Source: QWPN01 sp044238145 (GTDB lineage: Bacteria > Planctomycetota > Planctomycetia > Pirellulales > UBA1268). Taken from it: 22,265 nucleotides of DNA. The stretch is from positions 1 to 22,265 of the forward strand of contig JBIIDT010000049.1 of the NCBI GenBank assembly GCA_044238145.1, read 5' to 3'. Below are positions 1 through 6,812 of this stretch, piece after piece (within the stretch, counting starts at the first letter, position 1; each line of letters begins with the position of its first letter). Below the pieces are notes generated by a model. That model had not been told where the DNA came from, made no database searches, and was given only the letters and a program-made list of their open reading frames with translations. A program made the position numbers and the translations under genes.

Positions 1-767
1 ACCTGCCCGAGCACACGTTCCTGCCGGCGCTCGGCATCACCGAGCCCGACAGCTTCTGGCGGGACGTGAAGGAGGAGGCGAAGTCGCAGGACGGCTGCGA
101 GATCCTCGCCTACATGCACCGCATGCTTGAGGTGGCGAAGGATCGGGGCGTGGCCGTGACGCGGGAACTGCTCCAGGCACACGGCCGCGACGTGCCGCTG
201 TTCGCGGGCGTCGAGGGCTGGTTCGATGAGATCGACGACTTCGGCCGCGGCAAGAACCTGGCGATCGAGCACTACGTGATCTCGTCGGGAATCCTCGAGT
301 TCATCGAGGGCTGCCCGATCTACCCGCGGTTTCGCAAGGTGTTCGCCTCCGCCTACGCCTACGACGAGGCGGGCCGGGCGAAGTGGCCCTCGAGCGCGAT
401 CAACTACACGAACAAGACCCAGTTCCTGTTCCGCATCAACAAGGGCATCGACAACGTGTGGGACAACTCCGCGATCAACGCCTGGCGGCCGAAGCGGGAG
501 CGGCCGATCCCCTTCGAGCGGATGGTGTTCCTCGGCGACGGCGACACCGACATCCCGTCGATGAAGATGGTGCGGCAGAAGGGGGGCCAGGCCGTGGCCG
601 TCTTCGACCCGGAGCTCTTCGAGCAGCGGAAGTCGCAGGGCCGGCTCGAACGGCTGATCGCCGAGGACCGCGTCGACTACGTGGCGGCGGCGGACTACAC
701 GAGCGGGTCGCTGCTGCGGGTCGTGGTGCGGGGGATCCTCGGGCGGATGGCCCTGCGGGCCGCCTAG
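1..767 (+). CDS. HAD-family hydrolase, 5'-truncated by the window edge
   Basis: The reading frame is open from base 3 through the TAG at 765-767, so the gene starts upstream of the window and about 254 C-terminal residues are visible. A GTG at 66 is in frame, but coding sequence clearly continues before it. The visible part carries the late HAD motifs: the SSG near codon 93 fits motif II, and the string VFLGDGDTDIPSMKMV near codon 177 fits the acidic motif IV that binds Mg2+. The N-terminal DxDxT nucleophile motif would lie outside the window. Family members hydrolyse phosphate esters or phosphonates in the cytoplasm; the substrate cannot be read from this sequence. The aromatic middle region (FRINKGIDNVWD) looks like a cap or insert. 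The gene converges with the FkbM gene, 38 bp away. Confidence 0.85.
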   Translation, partial: LPEHTFLPALGITEPDSFWRDVKEEAKSQDGCEILAYMHRMLEVAKDRGVAVTRELLQAHGRDVPLFAGVEGWFDEIDDFGRGKNLAIEHYVISSGILEFIEGCPIYPRFRKVFASAYAYDEAGRAKWPSSAINYTNKTQFLFRINKGIDNVWDNSAINAWRPKRERPIPFERMVFLGDGDTDIPSMKMVRQKGGQAVAVFDPELFEQRKSQGRLERLIAEDRVDYVAAADYTSGSLLRVVVRGILGRMALRAA

Positions 768-776
768 CCACGACAT

Positions 777-800
777 GGGCAGGCGGCGACGCGGCCGCCC
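777..800. terminator. weak hairpin between convergent genes
   Basis: GGGC at 777-780 pairs with GCCC at 797-800, and GGC at 782-784 pairs with GCC at 794-796, with A781 bulged and a 9-nt loop. It sits in the 38-bp gap between two convergent stop codons, where a bidirectional terminator would be expected. There is no T-run on either side, so this is only a candidate. Confidence 0.25.
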
Positions 801-805
801 GTCGA

Positions 806-2752
806 TCATCGCACGAGCAGGATGTTCGTGAAGCTGCCCGCCTCGCCGAGCGTGTGCCAGAGGTCGGTCGTCTGCGACACCGGCTGCCAGGCCGGCGGAT
901 GGCCGTCGTGAAGGACCGTGAATCGCGTCCAGATCCTCTCCAGCAGCCCCGTGATCTCCGCGGCGGTCACGCCCGCCCGCAGCATGCCGTAGGGCCAGAA
1001 CTCGAGGACGCTCGGCCAGCCTTGCGCCGCAAACGTCCGCAGGCCGCCGCGGAGGATGGCGGCCTCGAAACCCTGCACGTCCATCCAGCAGAGGCCGATG
1101 CCATCCCGGAAGGCGGGCCGGGACCGGCCGATCACGTCGTCGAGCGTCCGCATCGGCACGCGGATCACCCGCCGCGCGGACTCGCCGTAGCGGTCCGCGC
1201 CGGCCGCCGGCCGGTCGTGCCGCACCCGATGGTCGCCGCAGTTGTCGGCGCTGAGCTCGAAGCGGCAGGAGCCGCGGCGATCGCCGAGCGCCACCGCGTG
1301 GAGCTCGAAGCGGTCGTCCAGGCCGTTGAGGCGGACGTTCGCCGCGAGGAGCGAGAAGTTCACCGGATCGGGCTCGATGGCGATGCAGCGGGACACGAGG
1401 CCACCCGCCACCGCCTGGAGGCCGATCAGCCCGACGTTGGCGCCGATGTCCACGAGCGTGGCGGGAGCCAGGGGTGACCCGGTGGCGGCGGCCACCGTCC
1501 GCACCACCTGCTCGAGCATCGGGTATTCCCAGTGCAGGTCGCGCACCAGCGCGGGCGTGATCGTCCGCTCATCCGCGAGCACCTCGAATTGGGCGTGCTG
1601 TCCGATCACGATTCGCGTCCGCTTCTCCCGGCGTAGTCGGTCGAGCCGGCGGCGGGCCGCGGCCTCGGCCGGCCAGGCGCGGAGCCGCCGCCAGAGCCGC
1701 CGCGGCCGCGTGAGCCAGTGCCACGCAGTCGGCGGCCGGGCGGCATCCAGGTGCAGGCGGCGGGCGTGCGAAGCGGTGGCGACCGCGACCTGGGCGGCGA
1801 GCCGCCGCGCGTCGCCGGCCTCCGCCAGCCGGTGCTCCATGTCGGCCAGCCGCGTCGCCGGTGAGCCGAACAAGGAATCGACTGCCCGATTGCGCGACAC
1901 CGCGACGGTGATCGGGCAGCGGTCGTCGAAGGCGGCCGCGATCAGGCCGTCTCCACTGAACGACTCCTCGACGGAATGCTCGGCGATGATGCGGCCGCCC
2001 TGATCCATGATCCAGGCGAGGCACTTGTCGTGCATCAGGAAGTCGCCGGAGATCATCCGGTCGTGCGTCGAAACGATGAGTGTCGAGATCTTTCCGCGGC
2101 GGAGGGTCTCCCGGGCGCCTTCCAGCATCGCCAGTTCGGCCCCTTGGATGTCGGCGAGCAGTACGTCGATTCGGTCGCAGCCTTCCTGCGCGACAAGGGA
2201 ATCCACGCTCACCCGCGGCACGTGCCGCACCGTCCCGTCGGTGTCGCAGAGAAAGGCCGCGGCGTCACCGGGACGATCCGCCACGGCCGCCTGGATGAAC
2301 CGGCCCGCGCGGCCATTGAGCGCGTAGTTGTATTGCCCGATCGCCAGGCAGTGGGGGTCCGGCTCGACGAGGATCGTCCGCGCGTGCGGAAACCGTTGCA
2401 GGAACCAGAGCGAGTAGTAGGCCCAGTAGGCTCCCAGTTCCAGCATCGTGGACGCATCGGGGAGCGCGGCGAGGATCTCGTGGAATACGACCTCCTCCTG
2501 CGGTTCGTGGTGGCCCTCGAGCCGTTCGATGATCCGGGTCATCCACGGCCCGTAGTAGCCGTCACGGGCGACGAGGACGCCGTTGTGCATCACCTGCACG
2601 GGCCACGGGTCGGCGGCTCGGATGCTGCCCGCGCCGGGCTGCTTGGGAATGACGCGGGCGTCGGTGCAACGGGTGGTGATGGCGATGCGACGGGCCGCGG
2701 CCTCGTCCGGCGGCAGGCTGGCGAGCACGTCGAGATAGCCGGGGTATGGCAT
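806..2752 (-). CDS. tandem FkbM-type SAM-dependent methyltransferase fusion
   Basis: The protein has 648 aa and two FkbM-like Rossmann methyltransferase halves. The first covers about residues 100-260, with a SAM-motif-like MLELGAYWAYYSLWF, an acidic VEPDP strand and LADIQGAELAMLEGA. The second covers about residues 430-620, with the cleaner motif LVDIGANVGLIGLQA, IEPDP, and WMDVQGFEAAILRGG. A basic stretch of about 150 residues rich in Arg joins them. FkbM enzymes transfer methyl groups to oxygen, often on sugars of polysaccharides, glycolipids or antibiotics. The first half has an unusual motif I (ELGAYWAYY instead of DIGANxG), so it may bind SAM differently or have lost activity. The frame stays open to 3232, but the part before M161 of that frame is antisense to the next gene and Arg/Pro-rich, so I start at ATG 2752. 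I see no strong Shine-Dalgarno sequence. The acceptor is unknown. Confidence 0.85.
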   Translation of the reverse strand: MPYPGYLDVLASLPPDEAAARRIAITTRCTDARVIPKQPGAGSIRAADPWPVQVMHNGVLVARDGYYGPWMTRIIERLEGHHEPQEEVVFHEILAALPDASTMLELGAYWAYYSLWFLQRFPHARTILVEPDPHCLAIGQYNYALNGRAGRFIQAAVADRPGDAAAFLCDTDGTVRHVPRVSVDSLVAQEGCDRIDVLLADIQGAELAMLEGARETLRRGKISTLIVSTHDRMISGDFLMHDKCLAWIMDQGGRIIAEHSVEESFSGDGLIAAAFDDRCPITVAVSRNRAVDSLFGSPATRLADMEHRLAEAGDARRLAAQVAVATASHARRLHLDAARPPTAWHWLTRPRRLWRRLRAWPAEAAARRRLDRLRREKRTRIVIGQHAQFEVLADERTITPALVRDLHWEYPMLEQVVRTVAAATGSPLAPATLVDIGANVGLIGLQAVAGGLVSRCIAIEPDPVNFSLLAANVRLNGLDDRFELHAVALGDRRGSCRFELSADNCGDHRVRHDRPAAGADRYGESARRVIRVPMRTLDDVIGRSRPAFRDGIGLCWMDVQGFEAAILRGGLRTFAAQGWPSVLEFWPYGMLRAGVTAAEITGLLERIWTRFTVLHDGHPPAWQPVSQTTDLWHTLGEAGSFTNILLVR

Positions 2753-2860
2753 GGCGGCTGGCGGCGACGGGAGGCCGGGTTTGCCCCGGCGGGGGGCGGC
2801 GGGCCATATTCTTTCGGATGCCAGGATTCCCTGCCACCGGAACGTAGCCCACCCGGCGCC

Positions 2861-3346
2861 ATGGCGACCCTCCCACGCCCCCAGTCGTCCGCGCTCATCA
2901 CCGGACTCGTGCACCTGGCCGCCACGGCCTTCATGACCGGCGTCATCTGGTACGTGCAGCTCGTGCACTATCCGCTCATGGCCGGCTGGCCGCACGACCA
3001 GTTCGCCGCCTGGGAGTCGGACCATCGCGCCCGGACGACCCCGGTCGTGCTGCCGGCCATGCTGTTCGAGGCGGCGACGGCGGTCGTGCTCCTCTGGCAG
3101 GCGCCGCGGGGATGGGCCCGCCGGCTGCTCGTTGCCGGTGGCCTGCTGCTGCTCGGCATCTGGGCGAGCACCTTCCTGCTGCAGGTTCCCTGCCACGATC
3201 TCCTGTCGCGCGGCTGGGACGAACGCGTCCACGCCCGGCTGGTGGAGACGAACTGGCTGCGGACGGTGCTGTGGAGCGGCCGGCTGGCCCTGTCCGTCGC
3301 CCTCGTGCCGCTGCTCGTCGCCGCCACCGGCCCGCGGCAGGTGTGA
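2861..3346 (+). CDS. conserved four-helix membrane protein of unknown function
   Basis: The protein has 161 aa with about four hydrophobic helices, near residues 10-32, 60-80, 88-110 and 130-155. The first helix contains the string GVIWYVQLVHYPLM, followed by a polar loop with DHRARTTPVVLPAML. This pattern (WxVQxxHYP, then a His/Arg loop and a TPxVxPAML helix) is one I associate with uncharacterised bacterial integral membrane proteins related to the DUF1772 type; that link is from memory. The conserved His, Tyr and Arg inside or next to the helices suggest a cofactor or substrate site rather than a purely structural role. The ATG at 2861 begins the first hydrophobic stretch sensibly. The gene is divergent from the FkbM gene across 108 bp and lies 99 bp ahead of the oxidoreductase gene. 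Confidence 0.75.
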   Translation: MATLPRPQSSALITGLVHLAATAFMTGVIWYVQLVHYPLMAGWPHDQFAAWESDHRARTTPVVLPAMLFEAATAVVLLWQAPRGWARRLLVAGGLLLLGIWASTFLLQVPCHDLLSRGWDERVHARLVETNWLRTVLWSGRLALSVALVPLLVAATGPRQV

Positions 3347-3445
3347 CGCGGCCGAGGTCCCGGCCCGCCCGGTAGACGCGGCGGCCGGCAGGGCGGAGAA
3401 TTATTGCCGGACGCCGTGCCACCGAGACTCCGAGGAGATCGCCCC

Positions 3446-4810
3446 ATGGAGCCCCAGCATCAGATCCCCGTCCCCGCGGAGAGGACGCCGTGCGACCGCC
3501 GTGAGTTTCTCAGGCAGTCGGCTGCGGCCGCCGCCGCCACCTCCGCCCTCGCCGGCACGGCCTCGGCGGCCGACGAGAAGGCGGGCGGACGGCGTCGGCT
3601 GGCGATGGTCGGCACCGGCCATCGCGGCGTCCTCTCGTGGGGCGCGCCCGTCGTCAAGGACTATGCCGACCTCGTGGAGTTCGTCGGCCTGTGCGACGTG
3701 AACCCCGAGCGGGCCGAGCTGGCCCGCGAGTTGATCGGCACCCGGGCTGCGGCCTACACCGACTTCGAGAAGATGGTTCGGGAGACGCGGCCGAACACCG
3801 TGATCGTCACGACGGTCGACGGCGTGCACGCGGACTACGTCTGCAAGGCGATGGAGCTCGGCTGCGACGTGATCTGCGAGAAGCCGCTGTGCACCGAGGC
3901 GGCCCAGGCCCAGGCGATCATCGACACGCAGCGGCGGACCGGCCGAACGCTCGCCGTCACCTTCAACGCCCGCTACGGGGCCGCCGCCATGCAGGTCAAG
4001 GAACTGCTGCAGGCCGGCGAGATCGGCGAGATCCTGGAGGTGAACTTCGACGAGTTCCTCGACCGGCGGCACGGGGCCGACTACTTTCGCCGCTGGCACG
4101 CCTTCAAGCAGAACTCGGGCACGCTCCTCTGCCACAAGGCCTCGCACCACTTCGACGAGCTCAACTGGTGGATCGGGTCCGAGCCGGTGGAGGTGATGGC
4201 CTACGGGCGGCTCGCCGTCTACGGTCACAACGGCCCCTTCCGCCACTCCCACTGCCGGCCCTGTCCGTTCAAGGACCGCTGCCAGTTCCACTGGGACATC
4301 ACCAAGGACGAGGCGGCGATGCGGATGTACGTCGCCTGCGAGGACCAGGACGGCTACCTGCGCGATGGGTGCGTGTTCCGCCCCGGCATCGACGTGCCCG
4401 ACACGGCCACGGCCCAGATCCGTTACGAATCCGGGCCGCTCGTCTGCTACTCGCTCAACGCGGCGGTGCCCTACGAGGGGCAGTTCATCGTCTTCAACGG
4501 CACGCGGGGACGAATCGAACTGCGGGACTACCACCGCCAGCCCTGGGAGACGCCGGCCTCCGCCGAGATCCGCGTCACCACGGCGGGCGGGGCCACGCGG
4601 CTGATCCCGGTGCAGGCCAAGGGAGAAGGGCACGGCGGCTCCGACAAGCGGCTTCGCGACGCCATCTTCCGCCCGGCGGCCGCCGACCCGCTCGGCCAGC
4701 GGGCCGGAATGCGCGAGGGTCTGCTGAGTTCGCTCGTGGGCATCGCCGGCTACACGTCGATCGCCGAGCGGCGGCCGGTGCGGATCGCCGACCTCGTCCG
4801 CTGGGGCTGA
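3446..4810 (+). CDS. Tat-exported Gfo/Idh/MocA-family oxidoreductase with a cysteine insert
   Basis: The protein has 454 aa. A twin-arginine signal (CDRREFLRQSA, Arg18-Arg19) followed by an Ala-rich segment predicts folded export to the periplasm. The mature protein opens with a Rossmann nucleotide-binding motif (AMVGTGHRG, about residues 54-62), has the family EKP signature at 145-147 with the catalytic-type Lys146, and a K-x-x-H-H-F-D segment at 231-237. Such enzymes oxidise or reduce sugar or inositol hydroxyls with tightly bound NAD(P). An insert at about 268-310 carries five cysteines (C270, C273, C279, C298, C309), the first three as CRPCPFKDRC, which looks like a metal or disulphide site. 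ATG 3446 is chosen because GAGGAG lies 8 nt upstream and the Tat motif then sits at the N-terminus; an in-frame TTG at 3404 is less likely. The substrate is unknown. Confidence 0.93.
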   Translation: MEPQHQIPVPAERTPCDRREFLRQSAAAAAATSALAGTASAADEKAGGRRRLAMVGTGHRGVLSWGAPVVKDYADLVEFVGLCDVNPERAELARELIGTRAAAYTDFEKMVRETRPNTVIVTTVDGVHADYVCKAMELGCDVICEKPLCTEAAQAQAIIDTQRRTGRTLAVTFNARYGAAAMQVKELLQAGEIGEILEVNFDEFLDRRHGADYFRRWHAFKQNSGTLLCHKASHHFDELNWWIGSEPVEVMAYGRLAVYGHNGPFRHSHCRPCPFKDRCQFHWDITKDEAAMRMYVACEDQDGYLRDGCVFRPGIDVPDTATAQIRYESGPLVCYSLNAAVPYEGQFIVFNGTRGRIELRDYHRQPWETPASAEIRVTTAGGATRLIPVQAKGEGHGGSDKRLRDAIFRPAAADPLGQRAGMREGLLSSLVGIAGYTSIAERRPVRIADLVRWG

Positions 4811-4866
4811 ACGGCCGCTATGACACGGGTCGTCGGCCACCGGGGGCGACTCTGGCTTGCGTTCTG

Positions 4867-4872
4867 TATAGA
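4867..4872 (+). promoter_or_regulatory. candidate -10 element ahead of the structured leader
   Basis: TATAGA, preceded directly by TG, is the most AT-rich hexamer in the gap after the oxidoreductase gene. A start site about 7 nt downstream would fall near 4879, just before the first paired base of the folded leader at 4885. No good -35 box is visible at the normal distance, so this is weak evidence on its own. Confidence 0.3.
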
Positions 4873-4884
4873 CTGGAACCGGAA

Positions 4885-5062
4885 GGTGCATCCAGCTTGA
4901 ACCGGGCGGCCCACGCGGCAGCCCGAACCAACCTCGCGAAAGCAAAGGTGGTGACCCGGACCGGCGACGGTTCGGGAGGATGTGCGCCTCCGGCCGCCCC
5001 CTCGGGGGAGGCCGACGGCGAAGCTTTCGAGGATCCGGCGGGGCCGCGGGCCCTGGGCATCC
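4885..5062 (+). promoter_or_regulatory. candidate structured leader RNA (multi-helix junction)
   Basis: Hand folding gives a closing stem, 4885-4893 with 4978-4988 (9 bp, one G-U, 2-nt bulge). It encloses three adjacent hairpins. H1 pairs 4903-4911 with 4917-4925 (8 bp, one G-A mismatch). H2 spans 4927-4952 with a bulged A and a GAAA tetraloop. H3 pairs 4955-4962 with 4969-4976 (8 bp, one G-U). Two more hairpins follow: H4, 4992-5013 (two 4-bp helices around a G-A mismatch, loop CTCG), and H5, 5041-5053 inside a GGAT/ATCC helix (5031-5062). An alternative helix, 4986-4991 with 5007-5012, would compete with both the closing stem and H4. The region has no convincing ORF. It matches no riboswitch class I can recall. 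Part of the pairing is expected by chance at this GC content. Confidence 0.4.
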
Positions 5063-5072
5063 GCCGAGGCTC

Positions 5073-5100
5073 CTTCCTTTTCTCGACGCAGGAAAGGAAG
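5073..5100 (+). promoter_or_regulatory. hairpin burying the Shine-Dalgarno sequence of the 105-aa gene
   Basis: CTTCCTTTTC (5073-5082) pairs with GGAAAGGAAG (5091-5100) over 10 bp including one G-U, with the 8-nt loop TCGACGCA. The right arm is the purine-rich ribosome binding site of the next gene, ending 6 nt before its ATG at 5107. In the folded state the ribosome could not bind. The stem is A/T-rich in a very GC-rich neighbourhood, so it is less likely to be a base-composition accident and would melt more easily than the surrounding structures. This suggests translational control by temperature, ligand, protein or an alternative fold. Confidence 0.55.
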
Positions 5101-5106
5101 CGGGAC

Positions 5107-5424
5107 ATGACGATCGGATATCCATCGTTGCGGATCGACGAGGCCAATTCCCTGCACCATCTGTGGTGCAACAACGGCACCTGGTGGGTGCACTACACGC
5201 TGCACTTCGACCATCGCAAGCGGCGGATCCGCCGCTCGCTGGGCACGTCCGATCTCGCCATCGCCGTGCGGCGGCGCGACGCCCTGCTGACGCGGCTGGC
5301 CGCGGAGGGCGAACCGGTGCCGGAGCGGACCCCGTGGCCGGCCGGGTCGCTCGTGCTTCAGCCGGCCGGCACCATCGCCGCCAGCACGTCGGCCAGCGGC
5401 ACCGTGGCGAAGGTCGTGGCGTAG
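5107..5424 (+). CDS. small integrase-arm-like protein (no catalytic domain)
   Basis: The protein has 105 aa. Residues 1-70 hold an aromatic, basic segment: LHHLWCNNGTWWVHYTLHF, then HRKRRIRRSLGTSD, then AIAVRRRDALLTRL. From memory, this 'NNGTWW...RRSLGT.D...A..RRD.LL' layout recurs in small planctomycete proteins. It resembles the N-terminal arm-type DNA-binding region of tyrosine recombinases (short beta hairpin, S-L-G-T turn, then a helix). No core-binding or catalytic Arg/His/Tyr domain follows. The last 20 or so residues (Ala/Ser/Thr/Val-rich) are antisense to the 3' end of the GH130 gene and look acquired, so the original C-terminus may have been lost. ATG 5107 has GGAAAGGAAG 6 nt upstream, inside a hairpin. 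A regulatory or nucleic-acid-binding role is possible but unproven. Confidence 0.7.
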   Translation: MTIGYPSLRIDEANSLHHLWCNNGTWWVHYTLHFDHRKRRIRRSLGTSDLAIAVRRRDALLTRLAAEGEPVPERTPWPAGSLVLQPAGTIAASTSASGTVAKVVA

Positions 5425-6812
5425 TCGCTCATCGAGTAGGGGATGATGAGCCGCCCCTCGTGGACGGCTGCGCCGCAGGTGTAGACCACGTTGGGCACGT
5501 AGCCCGCTCGCTCGTTCTCGTTGGGCGCCAAGAGCGGATGTGCCAGGCGGCCGAGCACCCGGGCCGGATCGGCGAGGTCGAGGAGCACCGCGCCGATGGC
5601 GTACTTCCGCATCGGACCGACCCCGTGCGTGAGCACCAGCCAGCCCCGGGGCGTCTCGATGGGCGGGCCGCAGTTGCCGATCTGCACGAACTCCCACGGC
5701 TCGGTCGGCCGGAGCACGAGCCGCTTGGAGTACCAGAAGTGGAGCATGTCGGACTCCATCAGGTAGACGTTCTCCCCGTCCTGCCGGGAGAGCATCGCGT
5801 AGCTGCCGTTGATGCGGCGGGGGAACAGCGCCATGCCCTTGTTGGCGATCACCGGGCCGTTGAGCGTGCTGACGCGGAAGCGAACGAAGTCGTCGGTCTC
5901 GAGGATCTGCGGGAGCGTGACGCTGCCGTCGAAGGCGGTGTAGGTGGCGAAGTAGTGGACGGAGCCGTCGTCGTCGACGAACCGCACGAAGCGGGCGTCC
6001 TCGATGCCGTTGGTCTCGGCCGGCGAGTAGGGGAAGATCACCCGCTCCGAGACGTCCGAGGCGGGGTCGCACTCGATCTCGTAGTTGGCCCGGGCCAGGG
6101 CGAGGATCGCCGCGGCGAGGGGCTCCAGTTCCTGGCGCCGGCGACGCTGCTCGCGGCTGGCCCGGACGAGGGCGGCCTCGAGGTCGCCGAGCGTGAAGTG
6201 GTCGGCGAGCCCCGCCGCGGAGAGGTCGACGAGGCCGTCGGCGATCCCGAGCTCCGCGAGTTTCCGCAGGAAGAGCGGCTTGTCGTAGGTGGCGTTGGCG
6301 ACGACCCGCGGCGCGGTGACGAAGCCCGTCGGGGCGGCGAGCGTCACGTGGCCGGCCGCGTCGATCGTGCCGGAGCGAAAGCCGACGCTCGACACGTGCC
6401 CCTCGCCGATCGCCCGCAGGCTCATGAGAAACCGCCGCGTGCCCGGGGGCAGGCCCGCCTGGTCGGGGTGCCAGACGATCGACGGGTTGAAGAGGGCGGC
6501 GCTCTCGAGCGCGTACTCCTGCGTGAAGTAGGAGCCGATCACGAGGCGGCGGGCCTCGGAGAGTGGACGGTCGGTGAGCAGGTGCTGGCAGACGGCCTCG
6601 AACCGCTCCTGGAAGAATTGCAGGAGCCGCTGGTGGCGGCCGTGGAACTCCGTGAGCACGCGGCCGAGCAGCTCCTCGACCGCCGCCTCCGGGAGCTCCA
6701 TGATCCGGCCGACGATCTTCATCGCCCGCTCCGGTCTCGGCGGCTGGAAGGGGCGGAAGAGCACCCGGGCGTTGTTGGGCCGCAGCAGGATGCCGGTCCG
6801 CTCGACGAGCAT
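5358..6812 (-). CDS. GH130-family glycoside phosphorylase/hydrolase (mannoside type)
   Basis: The protein has 484 aa without a signal peptide and is probably cytoplasmic. The family-typical five-bladed propeller core begins after a helical N-terminal extension of about 100-150 residues. NGIEDARFVRF near residue 268 matches the GH130 G-x-E-D-x-R signature and places the likely general acid at Asp272. Further family-like strings are YFATYTAFDG, IANKGMALFPRRING, IGNCGPPIETPRGWLVLTHGVG and YVPNVVYTCG. GH130 enzymes act on beta-mannosides, most by phosphorolysis (beta-1,4 or beta-1,2) and some by hydrolysis. The long N-terminus resembles the larger beta-1,2-mannoside phosphorylase-like members, but the linkage cannot be assigned. 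Its start overlaps the stop of the upstream GT4 gene by one base (TGATG), which implies translational coupling. Its 3' end overlaps the 105-aa gene by 67 bp. Confidence 0.88.
   Translation of the reverse strand: MLVERTGILLRPNNARVLFRPFQPPRPERAMKIVGRIMELPEAAVEELLGRVLTEFHGRHQRLLQFFQERFEAVCQHLLTDRPLSEARRLVIGSYFTQEYALESAALFNPSIVWHPDQAGLPPGTRRFLMSLRAIGEGHVSSVGFRSGTIDAAGHVTLAAPTGFVTAPRVVANATYDKPLFLRKLAELGIADGLVDLSAAGLADHFTLGDLEAALVRASREQRRRRQELEPLAAAILALARANYEIECDPASDVSERVIFPYSPAETNGIEDARFVRFVDDDGSVHYFATYTAFDGSVTLPQILETDDFVRFRVSTLNGPVIANKGMALFPRRINGSYAMLSRQDGENVYLMESDMLHFWYSKRLVLRPTEPWEFVQIGNCGPPIETPRGWLVLTHGVGPMRKYAIGAVLLDLADPARVLGRLAHPLLAPNENERAGYVPNVVYTCGAAVHEGRLIIPYSMSDYATTFATVPLADVLAAMVPAG

Noticed and set aside
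2753..3232. N-terminal extension of the FkbM frame by 160 residues
   Set aside because: It is antisense to the membrane-protein gene, Arg/Pro/Gln-rich and without domain features; the methyltransferase chain begins sensibly at ATG 2752.
4885..4990. Possible cobalamin, c-di-GMP-I or fluoride riboswitch
   Set aside because: I compared remembered consensus strings and found no consistent match beyond a GAAA tetraloop and scattered short identities.
5031..5066. CCTGGGCA in the leader, reminiscent of the ZTP riboswitch 3' segment
   Set aside because: Only this short string matches; the other conserved ZTP helices and loops are not recognisable upstream.
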